Shown: positions 47,909-59,246, numbered from the stretch's first letter. The stretch: 64,000 nucleotides of DNA from Circinella umbellata (GCA_025093555.1 JAIWNF010000028.1:496001-560000); one strand, 5' to 3'. A program made the numbers and translations. The notes: generated by a model from the letters alone, not told the origin.

Positions 47909-49173
47909 ATGGGAAAGCAATCACAGTCTCTTCTGACCGCAGAGGAAGTTATCAAACTCAACAATGATTTCAAAAAATATCGCTTGTCTATTCCGTGTCC
48001 TACAGGAACATGCAAAGATATTAGCATGGCCCCTAATGGGTTCGCACCACGCCAGCAACCGAAGCAACCACGTTTTAAATGTCGCACATGCTCCAAAGGA
48101 AATGTTACTGCCGCAATAATGCAAAAAATGATCAATAAAGTAGCATTGGAAGGTCACCAACAACATCCATCACCTACAGATCTAGAAATGGAACACGAAA
48201 CTACTAACCATGACCCCATTTCCTCACAATTTAGCACCGAAACACTTCACTATATTATTAACGAACTAAACTCACAAAAAAAACAGATAGAACGCCATGA
48301 AACAGTTTTTGAAGAGATACGTAAACCAAAGAAAAACTCGAAGAGGCGACCAGAAGAATCAGTGAACTAGAACAAATTAAGCAAAATTTACGCCAACAAC
48401 TAGAGGAAAAAGAACAACAAAAAGAGCAACAAGAAACAAACTTTCCACCACTGCGACCAACATTACATGGAGACAATATACAAAATAGTATGGCTAGCAA
48501 TTGGGCATACCATATCCGTAGTAAGCACCCTAAACCTTTACCAGAAACACAACAACGACGATTAGAAGCAGCAGCAAGAGTCTTCCAATGTCTCACAGAC
48601 ACAGATGGGTTTCAATATGTTTATCTACCATCTCGGGCACATATCCCGGTGGGTAAATTGAGAGGCACCCTTCGAAGATTTGGAATCGATAACAGCCAAA
48701 TCCTCGACATCCAATATCCAGCTCGCCAAACCATAGGCCTTCTGGCTCACAATGATTTTGCCCCAATCCTACTAGAGCAACTAGCAGAATGCAACATTCA
48801 TCTAGTTACATTTGACCCATTAGATCCAAAAAATATATATGACCAAAAATATGAAAATGAGCCTTTATCAAAAAGACAAGAAATCGCACGCGAACTATGA
48901 AGTACACGAGCCAAAAGAGCGATCACATTTAATCAGCCTCCAATAAAATTTGCAGCTGCATGTGACTTCCATACCAAAGGCTGGATCAGTGTAGATGACC
49001 TCAAAGCCATCTTAGCAATCAAATGGGTACATAGGGATGAGCCCGAAGAATTAGTAAAGAACTTCCAATCTGACGATGAACTTGATGACTTTATGGAAAC
49101 TGATCCCCAAACCAATCAAAAAAGACAGAACAAAAGAACCTACTTAGAAAGGGGCACTTCCCCTACCAACTGA
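47909..49173 (+). pseudogene. LINE ORF1, zinc ribbon plus coiled coil, broken
   Basis: Starts MGKQSQSLLTAEEVIKLNND. A zinc-ribbon-like module has CPTGTCKD and FKCRTCSKGN. The frame moves by -1 near 48340 (at AAAAAC) and continues as a coiled coil (RRISELEQIKQNLRQQLEEK), then FPPLRPTLHG and ARVFQCLTDTDGFQYVYLPS with GTLRRFGIDNSQILDIQYPA. A TGA at 48898-48900 interrupts it before ITFNQPPIKFAAACDFHTKG, and the product ends at 49173. The C-terminal part aligns with ORF1 of the second LINE (DGFQYVYLPS versus QGFQFMYVPC). Likely an RNA-binding nucleocapsid protein in life. Confidence 0.75.
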
Positions 49174-49268
49174 TATAACCCCCGCCTATTTTTATATATT
49201 TTAATCAACTATGAAGAACAAAGAAAGCTTCAAAAAAAAAAAACAAATAATAATAATAAGTAAACAAT

Positions 49269-52200
49269 ATGGATAAAACTGAAATAACACTAACACTTTT
49301 CAATATGACAGGTATCAAAAAACAAGCCATTAATTTAATTCTTTTATATACCCCCACTACCTCACTCTTATTCTTAGTAGAAATATGGCTACTTTCCCCA
49401 AATCGCTTTTACACTCATTGGGAGTAACATCATGTTTATGGTGAACGAGCCTCAATAACATCTTACTGTGGGCATTTGGGCATCTCTCTCTTAATTAATC
49501 TTTCATTCCCTTGCCATGTACATGTTCTCCCCCAAGATCTCTCCTCTCCTTACCACTTATATTTCTTATCATACATTGTAGCAAATACTCTTATTCATTG
49601 TGTATATCTTCCCCCTAACACAATATCAAATGATTTTGCAATCGAAATTTTAGACTCACTTCCCCTCTATCATTCCCAGCACAGAATACCATCCTATATG
49701 GAGATTTTAATGCCTGTATACTAAGTCTTACAGGTGACCATGCTTCAAATGCAAGAGGCTCTAAGTTACAAAAATGGATTGAAAGCAACTCCTTGTTCTT
49801 TTGGAACAAAGAACGTGCATATGGCAAGCCAACGTTTATATGACATAATGGATTAAGTATAGTCAATTTCTTCTTAAGCACCTTATATTGCACTAACCCA
49901 GAAATACAAATTAGAGATGATATTATTAGGTTCAGATCATAAAATCCTAAATTTCAGCTACTGGCTTCAACCATCTTCAGTAACCACAACAGCGAACCTT
50001 ACACCAAGAAGGCGTTTATGGCGTCTGAGTAAACTAAAAAATACTTTATTTTACAACAAATACAAAGAAAGCCTGTCCAATAACCTCTACCAATTAAAGA
50101 CGACTTACAAAATTACCTTACCAACCTGCAGGAGATCAAAACAACATCTGATCCTCGACACCAGACTTACATTAAACAGATAACGACCACCCTCACTGAT
50201 ACATTATACTCAACAATGGATTCAACTATTAGAGCAACCCTAGGAGGCCAAAAAAGAAGAGATGAATTCTGGAATACAGAACTACAGCAGCTCGTTGATC
50301 TTCAAGAAAGAGCTTATAAAAAATGGAACAAAGCGATAGGAATAGATAAGCTCCCACAATGGCTTAAGCACCAAGAAGCAGCAGTACAAGTTAGATGGGC
50401 ATTAAACAAATGCAGAAATGAAACGTGGCGTATCTTCTGTGATAAGCTTGAACAAGATGACTATTGTAAAACGATAGCCATAATAAAACGTATATGCCAC
50501 TGTCACACCATACAGCCCACATATAGCTATATTAATAATCCTATAGCAGCAGCAAATACTATGGCACAACACCTTGAAAAAGTATATAATGGCCATCTCT
50601 TAAACTATCAACATTCGCACCCATCACACAGCTTTGCAATCAACAAGAACTACCAATTTCCAATTACTGAAGAGTGCATTACTACAACAATCCAAAATTT
50701 GCCATGAAAAAAGGCACCGGGCATTGACTATATTAGGAGTGAAATGTTGAAACCTATCATAGAAATTATCACACCTCTACCACACAATTTATTTTACATA
50801 TGCTGGCTGACTACATACACTCCAAGTTCATGGCGCGTTGCCCCCCTAAGTAACCCCAATATATAAAAAAGGAGCACCTGATAATCCTGCAAATTTTCGT
50901 CCTATCAGTTTGACATCCATTTTTCGTAAAATACTAGAGTACTGTATCAAACCCGAAGTTGAAACTCACAGCCCAAAACTTGACATAGCTCAAGGGGGTT
51001 TTCGACCAGCGTGTAGTACTTTACAACAAGCACTATGTCTACAAGAACTTAGCTGAATTCATAAAAATCAACATGGAAATTTTGTGACACTTGCATTTTT
51101 GGATGTGACCTCTGCTTATGATACTGTAAACAGAGAAGTTATATGGGAAATAATAAAAAGCACTATGCCCCCTGTTATTTCTTTCTTTTTTAAAGCACTT
51201 ATTTAATGATGTATCTATTGAAGTTATCGTCTCTAATGCCACTTCTCATCGATTTTCTCCAACTACAGGGGTATTACAAGAAGGTTTAATTCTCTCCCCA
51301 TTTCTATACTCTCTGTACATTAATAGTTTGCCAGGTATACTCAGAAATAAAGAATCACTACAACTCAATAACACCCAATTATGAACAGCACCATGATCAA
51401 CAGTAATGCCATTACTCAACATAGATAACACACAAACAACTCCATTGCCAACAATTAATTGTCTATTATATGCAGATAATGTAGTTCTTATTGGTACATC
51501 AGAGAAAATTAAAGATATATTGTTACAGTGTGAAGAACACAGCTACCAATTAAGCTATAGATAGAATCTAGCCAAAGGTGTGATATTCGAACATTCTCAA
51601 ACTCTATCAACAATATACCAATTATATAACTCTAAGATACTGCAAGCTACCTCCTTTACATATTTAGGTATTCCAGTAAACTATAAAGGCCAACTAGATG
51701 GAAAGCAACTGATTGCTCGAAATGCTACTTATGCAGAAAAAGCTATGCACATACTATTATCAATTGGAATCAGTCCCACTACTGGGGTGTCAAAAATCTT
51801 ATAAGTACATCTATATACACAATTTATATGACCAAAGCTCGAATATGGCTTAGCAATTACCACCCCAAATAAACAACAGCAACAAACTCTCGAAATAGCA
51901 CAGAATAATTGCATCTGTCAGATTTATGAAGCTCACTCCCATTCTTCCATACAGGTGATGCATCATCTATATAAATTACTATCTATAGAAGAAAGAACCA
52001 CCATCTTACAAGCTAGATATCTTCTCAGTACCTATTACTTACCTGATGATGCCCTTTTAACACAAATGATATTCTATCTGAACCAACATACCAAATCAAA
52101 ATGGCACCTTTTAAATAAATCTACACTATGGCAACAGCTACCTAAACCCAAGAACAATATGATGACAGCTACATTCAAAGCAACCAAACGTTTATATTTA

Positions 52201-52697
52201 ATGAATGAACTATCTCAGAAAATAAATGCCCCCATAGGAGCTATTAACTTGGCAGCGTGCAGACCAAAATTAGTTATCGACCCAATTCTTTGGCTTCCAA
52301 TGTCCTGGAAAGAAATGAGCCGATGCATTTGATGGAGACTTGGCTGGCTTCCTGGTGGCAAGATCAAAGCTTGTTAAACCTGCGGATTTGCAAATTTTCA
52401 TAAAAACCATGCAATATCTTGCTTAACCATACATAAACGTCTGGAAATACCTGATCATACCACTAGCGATCCGATTTCTCACCTTTTCAACCAACTACCG
52501 CAATCGAAACCTACATCACATAAGAAAATTATTTTTTAGAAAAACATATGGCCAACAATTTGCACAATACTAGCCAAGATCGACGCCCACCAACACCCAA
52601 CTAGCAATCAGCGGTTCAGCGCCAATACTTTGACGAGCATCCTGGTAAAGCTTTCACCACATGGATTGATAACCCCTCCCCTCACCAAAATGAATAA
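49269..52697 (+). pseudogene. LINE ORF2, endonuclease-RT, broken
   Basis: Starts MDKTEITLTLFNMTGIKKQA with a stop at about 49427. Endonuclease remnants include GDFNACILSL with a family-typical KPTFI. RT remnants include KKAPGIDYIRSEMLKP, NPANFRPISLTSIFRKILEY, LAFLDVTSAYDTVNREVIWE (first catalytic Asp), GVLQEGLILSPFLYSLYINS and YADNVVLIG, where the second Asp of YADD is Asn. The C-terminal part keeps a Cys/His knuckle (CGFANFHKNHAISC) and ends WIDNPSPHQNE. Numerous frameshifts and stops; non-functional. Confidence 0.8.
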
Positions 52698-53019
52698 TTA
52701 AGAAATCACTTCTATTAACTTTACTTACCTTTTCCTCCCTAACCAATTTTTCCTCTTTCTTTCTTGTATTTTTACTTAATATTAGAATAACTCCCCTATT
52801 AGATACCCTCTCTATTTCTCTATTTTCAAAATGTTTTCTTCTCTACTTTATTTTTTAAGTTTCTTTCATAGTACTCCCTTCCACGCCCTTTTCCCTATCT
52901 CCCAATAGGGTTTTTTATTTTCTAATTTCCTTTATAAGCCGTCTCAATCAATATGTCTTTCGAGACGCTAGATTTTAGGAGACAATAATAATAATAAACA
53001 AAAACATTTTCAACATAAT

Positions 53020-53423
53020 TGTCGTTATATTTTTATGGCGGAACAATACCAAGCCAAATAAAGTATAAGTAATAAGAGGAAAATAAAAGAATAAAAGATA
53101 ACGTAAAGATAATGTTTTTATTTAATAAAATAATCGACTATTTATATATTTTCTAACTACTGCGGATGTAAAGAATATAATAATGATGTATGATAATAAT
53201 GATTAATAATGATATTACTGCGGATGAATAATGATATGAATGATAATGATAGTAATATTAATAATATTACTGCGGATGATAATAATAAGAATAATAATAA
53301 TGTTACTGCGGATATAGTAAGAAATGAGAAAAGAAGCCGCAGTAAAAGAAGTATAATCGGTATTAAAAATAACCGATTAATAATTACGACATGAATAGTA
53401 AACTAATTATTTTGGCTACGACA
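53020..53423 (-). repeat. 3' LTR (element on minus strand)
   Basis: 404 bp, TG...CA ends. Contains four direct copies of TACTGCGGAT about 25-75 bp apart and one inverted CCGCAGTA. The pol stop codon (53416-53418) lies inside its first bases. Confidence 0.92.
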
Positions 53424-53436
53424 ATATTCCCTCCCC
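53424..53436 (-). promoter_or_regulatory. polypurine tract of the Ty3 element
   Basis: Minus strand reads GGGGAGGGAATAT directly before the 3' LTR, the usual plus-strand primer position. It is also coding, since pol runs through it. Confidence 0.75.
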
Positions 53437-56400
53437 AGAATGTTGTACGACCTCGGACAACAAGGCAATTCGACCAGCAGCATCTAAATGACGTCGTTCA
53501 GCAGCACGTACAGCAGTTGGATCATACCATGGATCTTGCAATTGATTAGAACCAACATGGATTGGTCGAAGACGATCAGTATGAACCCAAGAAGAATAAT
53601 TTTTGCCATGCAAATCTTGTAATTTATAAATATCGGTTTCAGGATTAGTGGCAATTACTTTAAAAGGGCCTTTCCAATTGAACTCCAAACTAAGTTTATT
53701 TTCATGACGCATGAGAACATGATCATCAACAGCAAACTTCTGTGGTTTTAAAATAGCATCCCAGCGAATTTTATCTTTAGCAGCATTGTCTTGTAGTCGT
53801 TGGGCAGCTAATGCACGTGCTTCACGTAATCGGCGAGCCTCTGGAACACGACCGGAAACAGTTGGAGCAGGTTGAGAGTCAGAGTCAGGTAAGGTTACAA
53901 AAGGTCGGAGATGATCACCAGGCAAACAGGGTTCTTGACCATATACCAAAAAAAATGGACTAAAACCAGTAGTGCGATGTTTTCGGATACGACAAGCAAA
54001 AACAGCTGGTTCTACAAATTGATCCCATTGATGAATATGTCCTTGCGTGTATTTACGAAGCATTTGTTTAAGAATACCATTGGTCCTTTCAGCTTTTGAA
54101 TTTGTACGTGCATGAAAGGCTGAAGTTAATAGGTGCTTGGTCTTGAGACGTCCAAGATAGTGAGCAAGAACCTTGGACATGAAGTTGGCACCAGATCTGT
54201 CAGAATTTCGGCAGGGCAGCCAAAATTCAACACAATCTCTTGGTAGATGAATTCTGCAATAGCTTCACCAGTGGCATCAGGAACGCTACGGCAAATGACC
54301 CAGTTGGTAGCATAATCCATGGCAACGAGCAACCAGCGATTACCATTGATAGTGGTAGGTAACTCTCCAATAAAATCAAGATGCCAGCGAGAAAAAGCAG
54401 GAGGAACATCCAATGGTTTCATCGGCGCATGGTGAACTTTGCGGTCAGCGTTGGCCGCAAGTTGGCATTGTGGACAGGAAGATAACCAATCATCAATATC
54501 AGCGCGCATATGAGGCCACCAATACCGTTTATGTAAAAGATCATATACAGTAGTTTTACCAGCGTGACCAAATGATTTGTGGGAGTCTTGTACCAAATCG
54601 GCGCGGCGAGCAAATAAAACATAACGAACGTTTTTTATTTCTGGACCAATTTTGACTTTGCGGAAAACCATATTATTATGTACTGTGAATTTATCCTTAT
54701 GTTTTTCGAGTAAATCTTTATACATAGGAGGCCAATTTGTTTCCGGTTGGGCATAGAACTTGGGCCAATCGGATTCTTGAACAGACTTGACAGCATAAAG
54801 ATAATCAGGTTCAATGGATTTTTCATTTGTGATACAAGTAGGACCATCCCACTTTGAAAGTAAATCAGGAACGTGATTATCTTTACTAGGCTTATATTGA
54901 ATGTTTGGATCATACAATTCAATTTCGGCAATCCAGCGAGTTAAACGAGGTGTCGGTTTCTTTTGTGAGCAGAAATATTTAAGTGGATAATGGTCAGAGA
55001 GGACTAGATAATCTCTTCCTTCAATAAAACAGCGCCATTGTCAAAGACAGTGTAGGATGGCCAATAGCTCTCGTTCCTGAGCTGGATACATACGTTCTGC
55101 CGATGAGAATTTTTTTGATTCAAATGCTAAGGGGTGTAGTAAACCATCAGTTCCTTTTTGCAACAAGACACCACCGGCACCAAAATCAGAAGCATCCGTT
55201 TCAATCACATAAGGTAATTCCGGATTGGGTGGCAATAAAAGGGGGGCAGCAGTCATGCGGTCTTTTATTTGTAGAAAAGCAGCCTCACAATTTTTATTCC
55301 ACGTAATCGTCCTTTTTTTCGCTCCAGTTCCTTTTGTTAATTCTGTTAATGGTGCAGCAATCGACGCAAAACCTTGAATGAACCGACGATAATGTGACGC
55401 CAAACCAACAAATTGACGAACCTCTTGAACATTTGTAGGTCGAGGCCAGTCTTGAACAGCTTTAATTTTTGATTTTGACGGTAAAATACCCTCAGCAGAA
55501 ACACGAAAACCAACAAACTCCAACTCAGTCTTGAACAACTCACACTTCTTCAAATTCGCAATAAGCTTTGTTTGTCGTAAACGATCTAGTACTTGGCGGA
55601 CATGATGTTCATGCTCTTGTTTTGTTTTGCTATAAATTAATATGTCGTCAAGATAACACATTGCTGATTGGTCCAAAAGGTCACCCAAAACTGAATTCAT
55701 CAAACGCTGAAAAGTTGGTGGTGCATTAGTCAAACCGAAGGGTAAAACTAAGAATTCGAACGATCCATATCTTATGGTAAAGCTTGTCTTTGGAATATCT
55801 TCTTGAGTAATACGAACTTGATGATAACCACTTTTTAAATCAATACTTGAGAAATATCGCGCACCAGACAATTTTTCGAGGCATTCATCAATTCTTGGTA
55901 GTGGTGTAGACTGACGTTTGGTCAAACGGTTGATGGCACGATAATCAACACACATTCTCATACTTCCATCTGCCTTCCGAACAAACAACACTGGTGCACC
56001 CCAATCTGATGTACTAGGACGAATCAAACCCAAATCTAAGAGCTCCTTTAATTGACGACGTAATTCATCCAATTCTAAAGGACTCATTTTAAATGGAGGT
56101 CTTTTAACCGGTTCAGCATCTCCTGTTTCTATAGCATGTTCGACTTCCCTTACTGGTGGCAACCCTGGTAACCTATCCTGGAACACGTCCTTGTATTCAG
56201 CAAGCAATGCAGCGACCTTCTTGTCTGGTACCTCGGCAGAAATGGTATTTTCTGGTTTCAGATAGCACAAAAATACTTCCTCGATATTATGTTGGCGATC
56301 AAGGCGTTGTATTTGACGATGGGATAATAAGTAAGACAGTTCGGGAATTTGGCGTTTGTGATGCGGATGAAGGAGATACTCTTCATGGTTGTTATTAATC

Positions 56401-56884
56401 TTCCAAGTGTCATGTTCCCAGTCAGGAGTAGGTTGGACAACTTTGAGCCAATCGCGACCAAGGATCAAATCGAATTTTGTATCAAGGACATATGCTGTAG
56501 CCTGATGTTTAAAACCTTGTGCATCCAATGCTAATGTAGCTTGTTTGTTGATGGATAGAATATGACCACCAGCAGTTTCCACGTCACGACCATGTACAAT
56601 TGTTGTTGGCAACCCTCTTGCAACCCTTGGTGCAACATATGAACCCGTAGCACCAGAATCAATTAAAACTCTCACATCACGACCATTACACGACATCAAA
56701 TACAGTGGCAATTCCGTTTCTTTTATTGATAATAACGAGTCAAAATAATTACTATCCTCTTTTAATGTTTTATTCAACAATTCGGATCCAACATCTGCAC
56801 CTGGAGACAAATCGATCAGTTGTCCTTCGGGAGCCTCATCTTGAACAATATTAAGGGATGGAATGGAACGCGGCAGGACTCCCT

Positions 56885-57943
56885 TTAATCCTGACGCGCT
56901 TGGCCTTTTCCCTGGTTCCAATGATTTTGCTGATTACCTTGGCGACCTTGATTGGGTGAACGACTATTATATGTACGACGAGAGGAAGGACAAAAACGTG
57001 AGATGTGGCCCATTCCTCCACAGTTATAACACTCCTTGTTATAATCATTGTTAGAACGAATATCTTGTCGGCGCCAATTGGATCCACCGCGACCAGCCGA
57101 ACGCCATTGGTCTGATCTTCTTGTACGAATGGCATCCAAGTCCATTGGTGCAACATCAGAGGTACGTAAATATTCAGGTGTGAACTGGGGTTGTACTTGA
57201 GTATGTTTTTGGAAAGAAAGGTCAGGTTGGTTACCCAATATAGCTTGACTTCTTTGGTGGGCAGCTTCAACCGCTAAAGCTAGGCGCATTGCATCATCAG
57301 TGGTAACGGGAAAACGGGTCATGACTTGTAACCGGATATTTGGATGTAAACCTCGTTGAAAACGATCTAAGGCTTCTTCATCCACCATCGAAGGTACTGC
57401 TGACCATGCTGCTTGAAATTGAGACACATAGCTTGCCACCATACTGGTCTGGGCCAAAGATGCCAATCGATCACGAGCTAATTGTAACCGATTTGGAGGA
57501 CTAAAATTTGCCAAAAATCGTGCCTTGAAAACTGTCCATTCATCACAATCACCAACCAATTCTTGTTGCCACCACCATGTATCAGCCTCGCCTCTTAACA
57601 GTGTAGCCGCATAGTCTACCCACTTGTGTTCACCTAGATTGGCCATTTCTAAATATCGCTCGATCGATCTCACCCAACCAATCGCTGCATCCAAACCACG
57701 ATCACCATGGTACGTGTCAGGTTCATGTATGCGGGGATGAAACATAGGACCTGAGTCTTGTTTTGCAAGCAACTTGGTAAGGGCTTGCATAATAATTGTG
57801 TTTTCATTTGTGGAGCCTTCTGCCATTTTGATCGGTAGTTTTTCGAATGTCAGTTCTTCTTTTGTAGTTACTTCAATATCGTCGTAAGTAAGGGGATCGA
57901 CTTCTATAGCTCGATGTTGTTGAAAATTCTGATAGGGGTTCAT
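56885..57943 (-). CDS. gag: Ty3 gag polyprotein
   Basis: 352-aa frame starting MNPYQNFQQHRAIEVDPLTY. The capsid-like region includes GDRGLDAAIGWVRSIERYLE, DYAATLLRGEADTWWWQQEL, FKARFLANFSPPNRLQLARD and FQRGLHPNIRLQVMTRFPV. The C-terminal nucleocapsid has one zinc knuckle, CYNCGGMGHISRFC (CX2CX4HX4C pattern), followed by an Arg/Gln/Asn-rich tail. It forms the virus-like particle and packages element RNA. It overlaps pol by 37 nt in a -1 relation, with a slippery heptamer in the overlap. Intact in this copy. An alternative start at the Met of MAEGSTNENTIIMQ is possible. Confidence 0.9.
   Translation of the reverse strand: MNPYQNFQQHRAIEVDPLTYDDIEVTTKEELTFEKLPIKMAEGSTNENTIIMQALTKLLAKQDSGPMFHPRIHEPDTYHGDRGLDAAIGWVRSIERYLEMANLGEHKWVDYAATLLRGEADTWWWQQELVGDCDEWTVFKARFLANFSPPNRLQLARDRLASLAQTSMVASYVSQFQAAWSAVPSMVDEEALDRFQRGLHPNIRLQVMTRFPVTTDDAMRLALAVEAAHQRSQAILGNQPDLSFQKHTQVQPQFTPEYLRTSDVAPMDLDAIRTRRSDQWRSAGRGGSNWRRQDIRSNNDYNKECYNCGGMGHISRFCPSSRRTYNSRSPNQGRQGNQQNHWNQGKGQARQD
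56906..56912 (-). promoter_or_regulatory. gag-pol -1 frameshift slippery site
   Basis: Minus strand G GGA AAA (gag frame spacing), an X XXY YYZ heptamer inside the gag/pol overlap, 21-27 nt before the gag stop. A -1 slip reads GGG AAA AGG and enters the pol frame. Confidence 0.65.
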
Positions 57944-57956
57944 AAACCTTTTCTGT

Positions 57957-57964
57957 CGCTACCA
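57957..57964 (-). promoter_or_regulatory. primer binding site of the Ty3 element
   Basis: Minus strand TGGTAGCG begins 2 nt after the 5' LTR. It matches the complement of the initiator tRNA-Met 3' end (CGCTACCA), as in many fungal LTR elements. Confidence 0.75.
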
Positions 57965-57966
57965 AT

Positions 57967-58370
57967 TGTCATTATATTTTTATGGCGGAACAATACCAAG
58001 CCAAATAAAGTATAAGTAATAAGAGGAAAATAAAAGAATAAAAGATAACGTAAAGATAATGTTTTTATTTAATAAAATAATCGACTATTTATATATTTTC
58101 TAACTACTGCGGATGTAAAGAATATAATAATGATGTATGATAATAATGATTAATAATGATATTACTGCGGATGAATAATGATATGAATGATAATGATAGT
58201 AATATTAATAATATTACTGCGGATGATAATAATAAGAATAATAATAATGTTACTGCGGATATAGTAAGAAATGAGAAAAGAAGCCGCAGTAAAAGAAGTA
58301 TAATCGGTATTAAAAATAACCGATTAATAATTACGACATGAATAGTAAACTAATTATTTTGGCTACGACA
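57967..58370 (-). repeat. 5' LTR (element on minus strand)
   Basis: 404 bp, same as 53020-53423 except TGTCA instead of TGTCG at its plus-strand left edge. Carries the same four TACTGCGGAT repeats. Confidence 0.92.
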
Positions 58371-58384
58371 TAATATTGATCCAC

Positions 58385-58415
<31 letters not shown>
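58371..58415 (+). mobile_element. 3' remnant and poly(A) tail of the decayed LINE
   Basis: TAATATTGATCCACC followed by 30 A residues (58386-58415). This is the expected LINE 3' end separated from its body at 53019 by the Ty3 insertion (TAAT duplicated). The tail ends 34 bp from the tRNA-Ser gene. Confidence 0.75.
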
Positions 58416-58418
<3 letters not shown>

Positions 58419-58421
<3 letters not shown>

Positions 58422-58425
58422 AAAA
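58419..58425 (-). terminator. Pol III terminator of tRNA-Ser
   Basis: Seven T residues on the minus strand, 24 nt beyond the tRNA 3' end; oligo(dT) is the RNA polymerase III stop signal. Confidence 0.6.
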
Positions 58426-58449
58426 TCTCGGAATTAAGATATTTTGAAT

Positions 58450-58531
58450 CGACAACTGCAGGATTTGAACCTGCGCGGGCAGAGCCCATGAGATTTCTAG
58501 TCTCACGCCTTAACCACTCGGCCAAGTTGTC
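58450..58531 (-). tRNA. tRNA-Ser(AGA)
   Basis: Acceptor arms GACAACT/AGTTGTC pair perfectly and discriminator is G. The D-arm TGGCCGAGTGGTTAAGGC is class II serine-like. The anticodon stem TGAGA/TCTCA encloses loop CTAGAAA, giving anticodon AGA. A long variable arm TGGGCTCTGCCC follows, then the T-arm with GGTTCAAATCC. No intron, CCA not encoded. Confidence 0.96.
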
Positions 58532-59229
58532 GTCTCTTTCTTGACACGTTGTGTGTGAGGTTTTCCGGCCTCATCCACTTTGGCACTCACGTGATGGGGT
58601 TGGCTACCCGAATATGGAATAACTTGGGAAGAAGTATTCTGCCGAAGCCTGCTCCCAAAATAGCCGATATTTCTTATCATTATTTCTTTTATTTTATTTT
58701 TCCTTTTTATTATTATTATCTTTATTTTCGGATACAACTCTTATCTTTTTATTTGAAGGACCCTCCCCCTTTTATTTTATATATCATTTATATTTTTACG
58801 TAATTCTCTGTATATCATTGTTATTTTATACTCGGTATTATTTTATTCTTTAACTTATTTGTATTTAATGATAATTATTGTATTATCATTAATTTTCTTA
58901 TCGTGTTAATCCCTATCCGTATTTTTATTTTTATTAGCCTCTTTTATTAGCATGATTTTTATGCTCGACGCTAATCCATCATATTGAACCCTTTTTATCT
59001 TGTTGCCCTATTTGCTCTCCCTTATCATACCCATTCTTATAACTTCTGTCCTCTTATCCGATATTTTCTTTTTTTTTTATTTTTTACCGTAGGTTATGTC
59101 TATCTTGCTGTCACACTTTAAATGATATAATTCTATTATATAGAATATTCCCCGTACTCTTATATGTAATTATCTATCGAAATATAGATCATATATTCAC
59201 TAGTTAGAAGTAACTCTTTTCCCTCTTGG
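58532..59229. other. 0.7-kb spacer between tRNA-Ser and the second LINE
   Basis: The first 130 bp upstream of the tRNA are of mixed composition; from about 58680 on the DNA is pyrimidine-rich low complexity (Phe/Ile-rich frames). May include part of the LINE 5' region, whose edge is not defined. Confidence 0.5.
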
Positions 59230-59237
59230 AATTTGAG

Positions 59238-59246
59238 TATAAATAG
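59238..59246 (+). promoter_or_regulatory. TATA-like box of the second LINE
   Basis: TATAAATAG, followed by AATAAAATATTATCTT, matching the arrangement in the first LINE at 47599. Confidence 0.5.

Larger units (their letters stand above)
47590..53019 (+). mobile_element. decayed LINE retrotransposon, body
   Basis: A non-LTR element with TATA-like 5' region, zinc-ribbon ORF1, APE-endonuclease/RT ORF2 and a 3' UTR. Many stops and frameshifts show it is inactive. The 3' UTR (52698-53019) carries small hairpins (CCCTA...TAGGG, GTCTC...GAGAC). The body is cut at 53019 by the Ty3 element; its last bases and poly(A) tail reappear at 58371-58415. The 5' end is not precisely defined. Confidence 0.8.
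53416..56921 (-). pseudogene. Ty3 pol: protease, RT, RNase H, integrase; one stop, one frameshift
   Basis: Frame 56921-55041 has the aspartic protease (VLIDSGATGSYVAPRVA). Its RT has MRMCVDYRAINRLTKRQS, YFSSIDLKSGYHQVRITQED and MCYLDDILIYSK. RNase H starts at YVIETDASDFGAGGVLLQKG. A TGA at 55041-55043 falls after LLAILHCL, then the same frame continues with QWRCFIEGRDYLVLSDHYPL. Integrase has the zinc motif (HKSFGHAGKTTVYDLLH...CPQCQ) and MDYATNW (Asp). Near 54197 one base is missing inside TD(R)GANF, shifting to the frame 54180-53416 with SKAERTNGILKQMLRKY (Glu) and the GPY/F-like WKGPFKVIA. No chromodomain seen. Protein is in -1 frame to gag. Confidence 0.9.
53020..58370 (-). mobile_element. 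Ty3/Gypsy LTR retrotransposon, full length, very young
   Basis: 5351 bp with 404-bp LTRs at 53020-53423 and 57967-58370. By eye they differ at one base (position 5). Ends are TGTCG...CGACA. Flanks carry TAAT on both sides (53016-53019 and 58371-58374). Coding order on the minus strand is gag, protease, RT, RNase H, integrase, i.e. Ty3/Gypsy. PBS at 57957-57964 is complementary to the 3' end of initiator tRNA-Met (TGGTAGCG). It sits inside the 3' end of a LINE. Despite LTR identity pol has one nonsense codon and one frameshift. Confidence 0.95.

Noticed and set aside
53209..53394. Asn/Asp-rich frame inside both LTR copies.
   Set aside because: It is low-complexity translation of the TAATGATAAT-rich LTR and is repeated only because the LTR is repeated.
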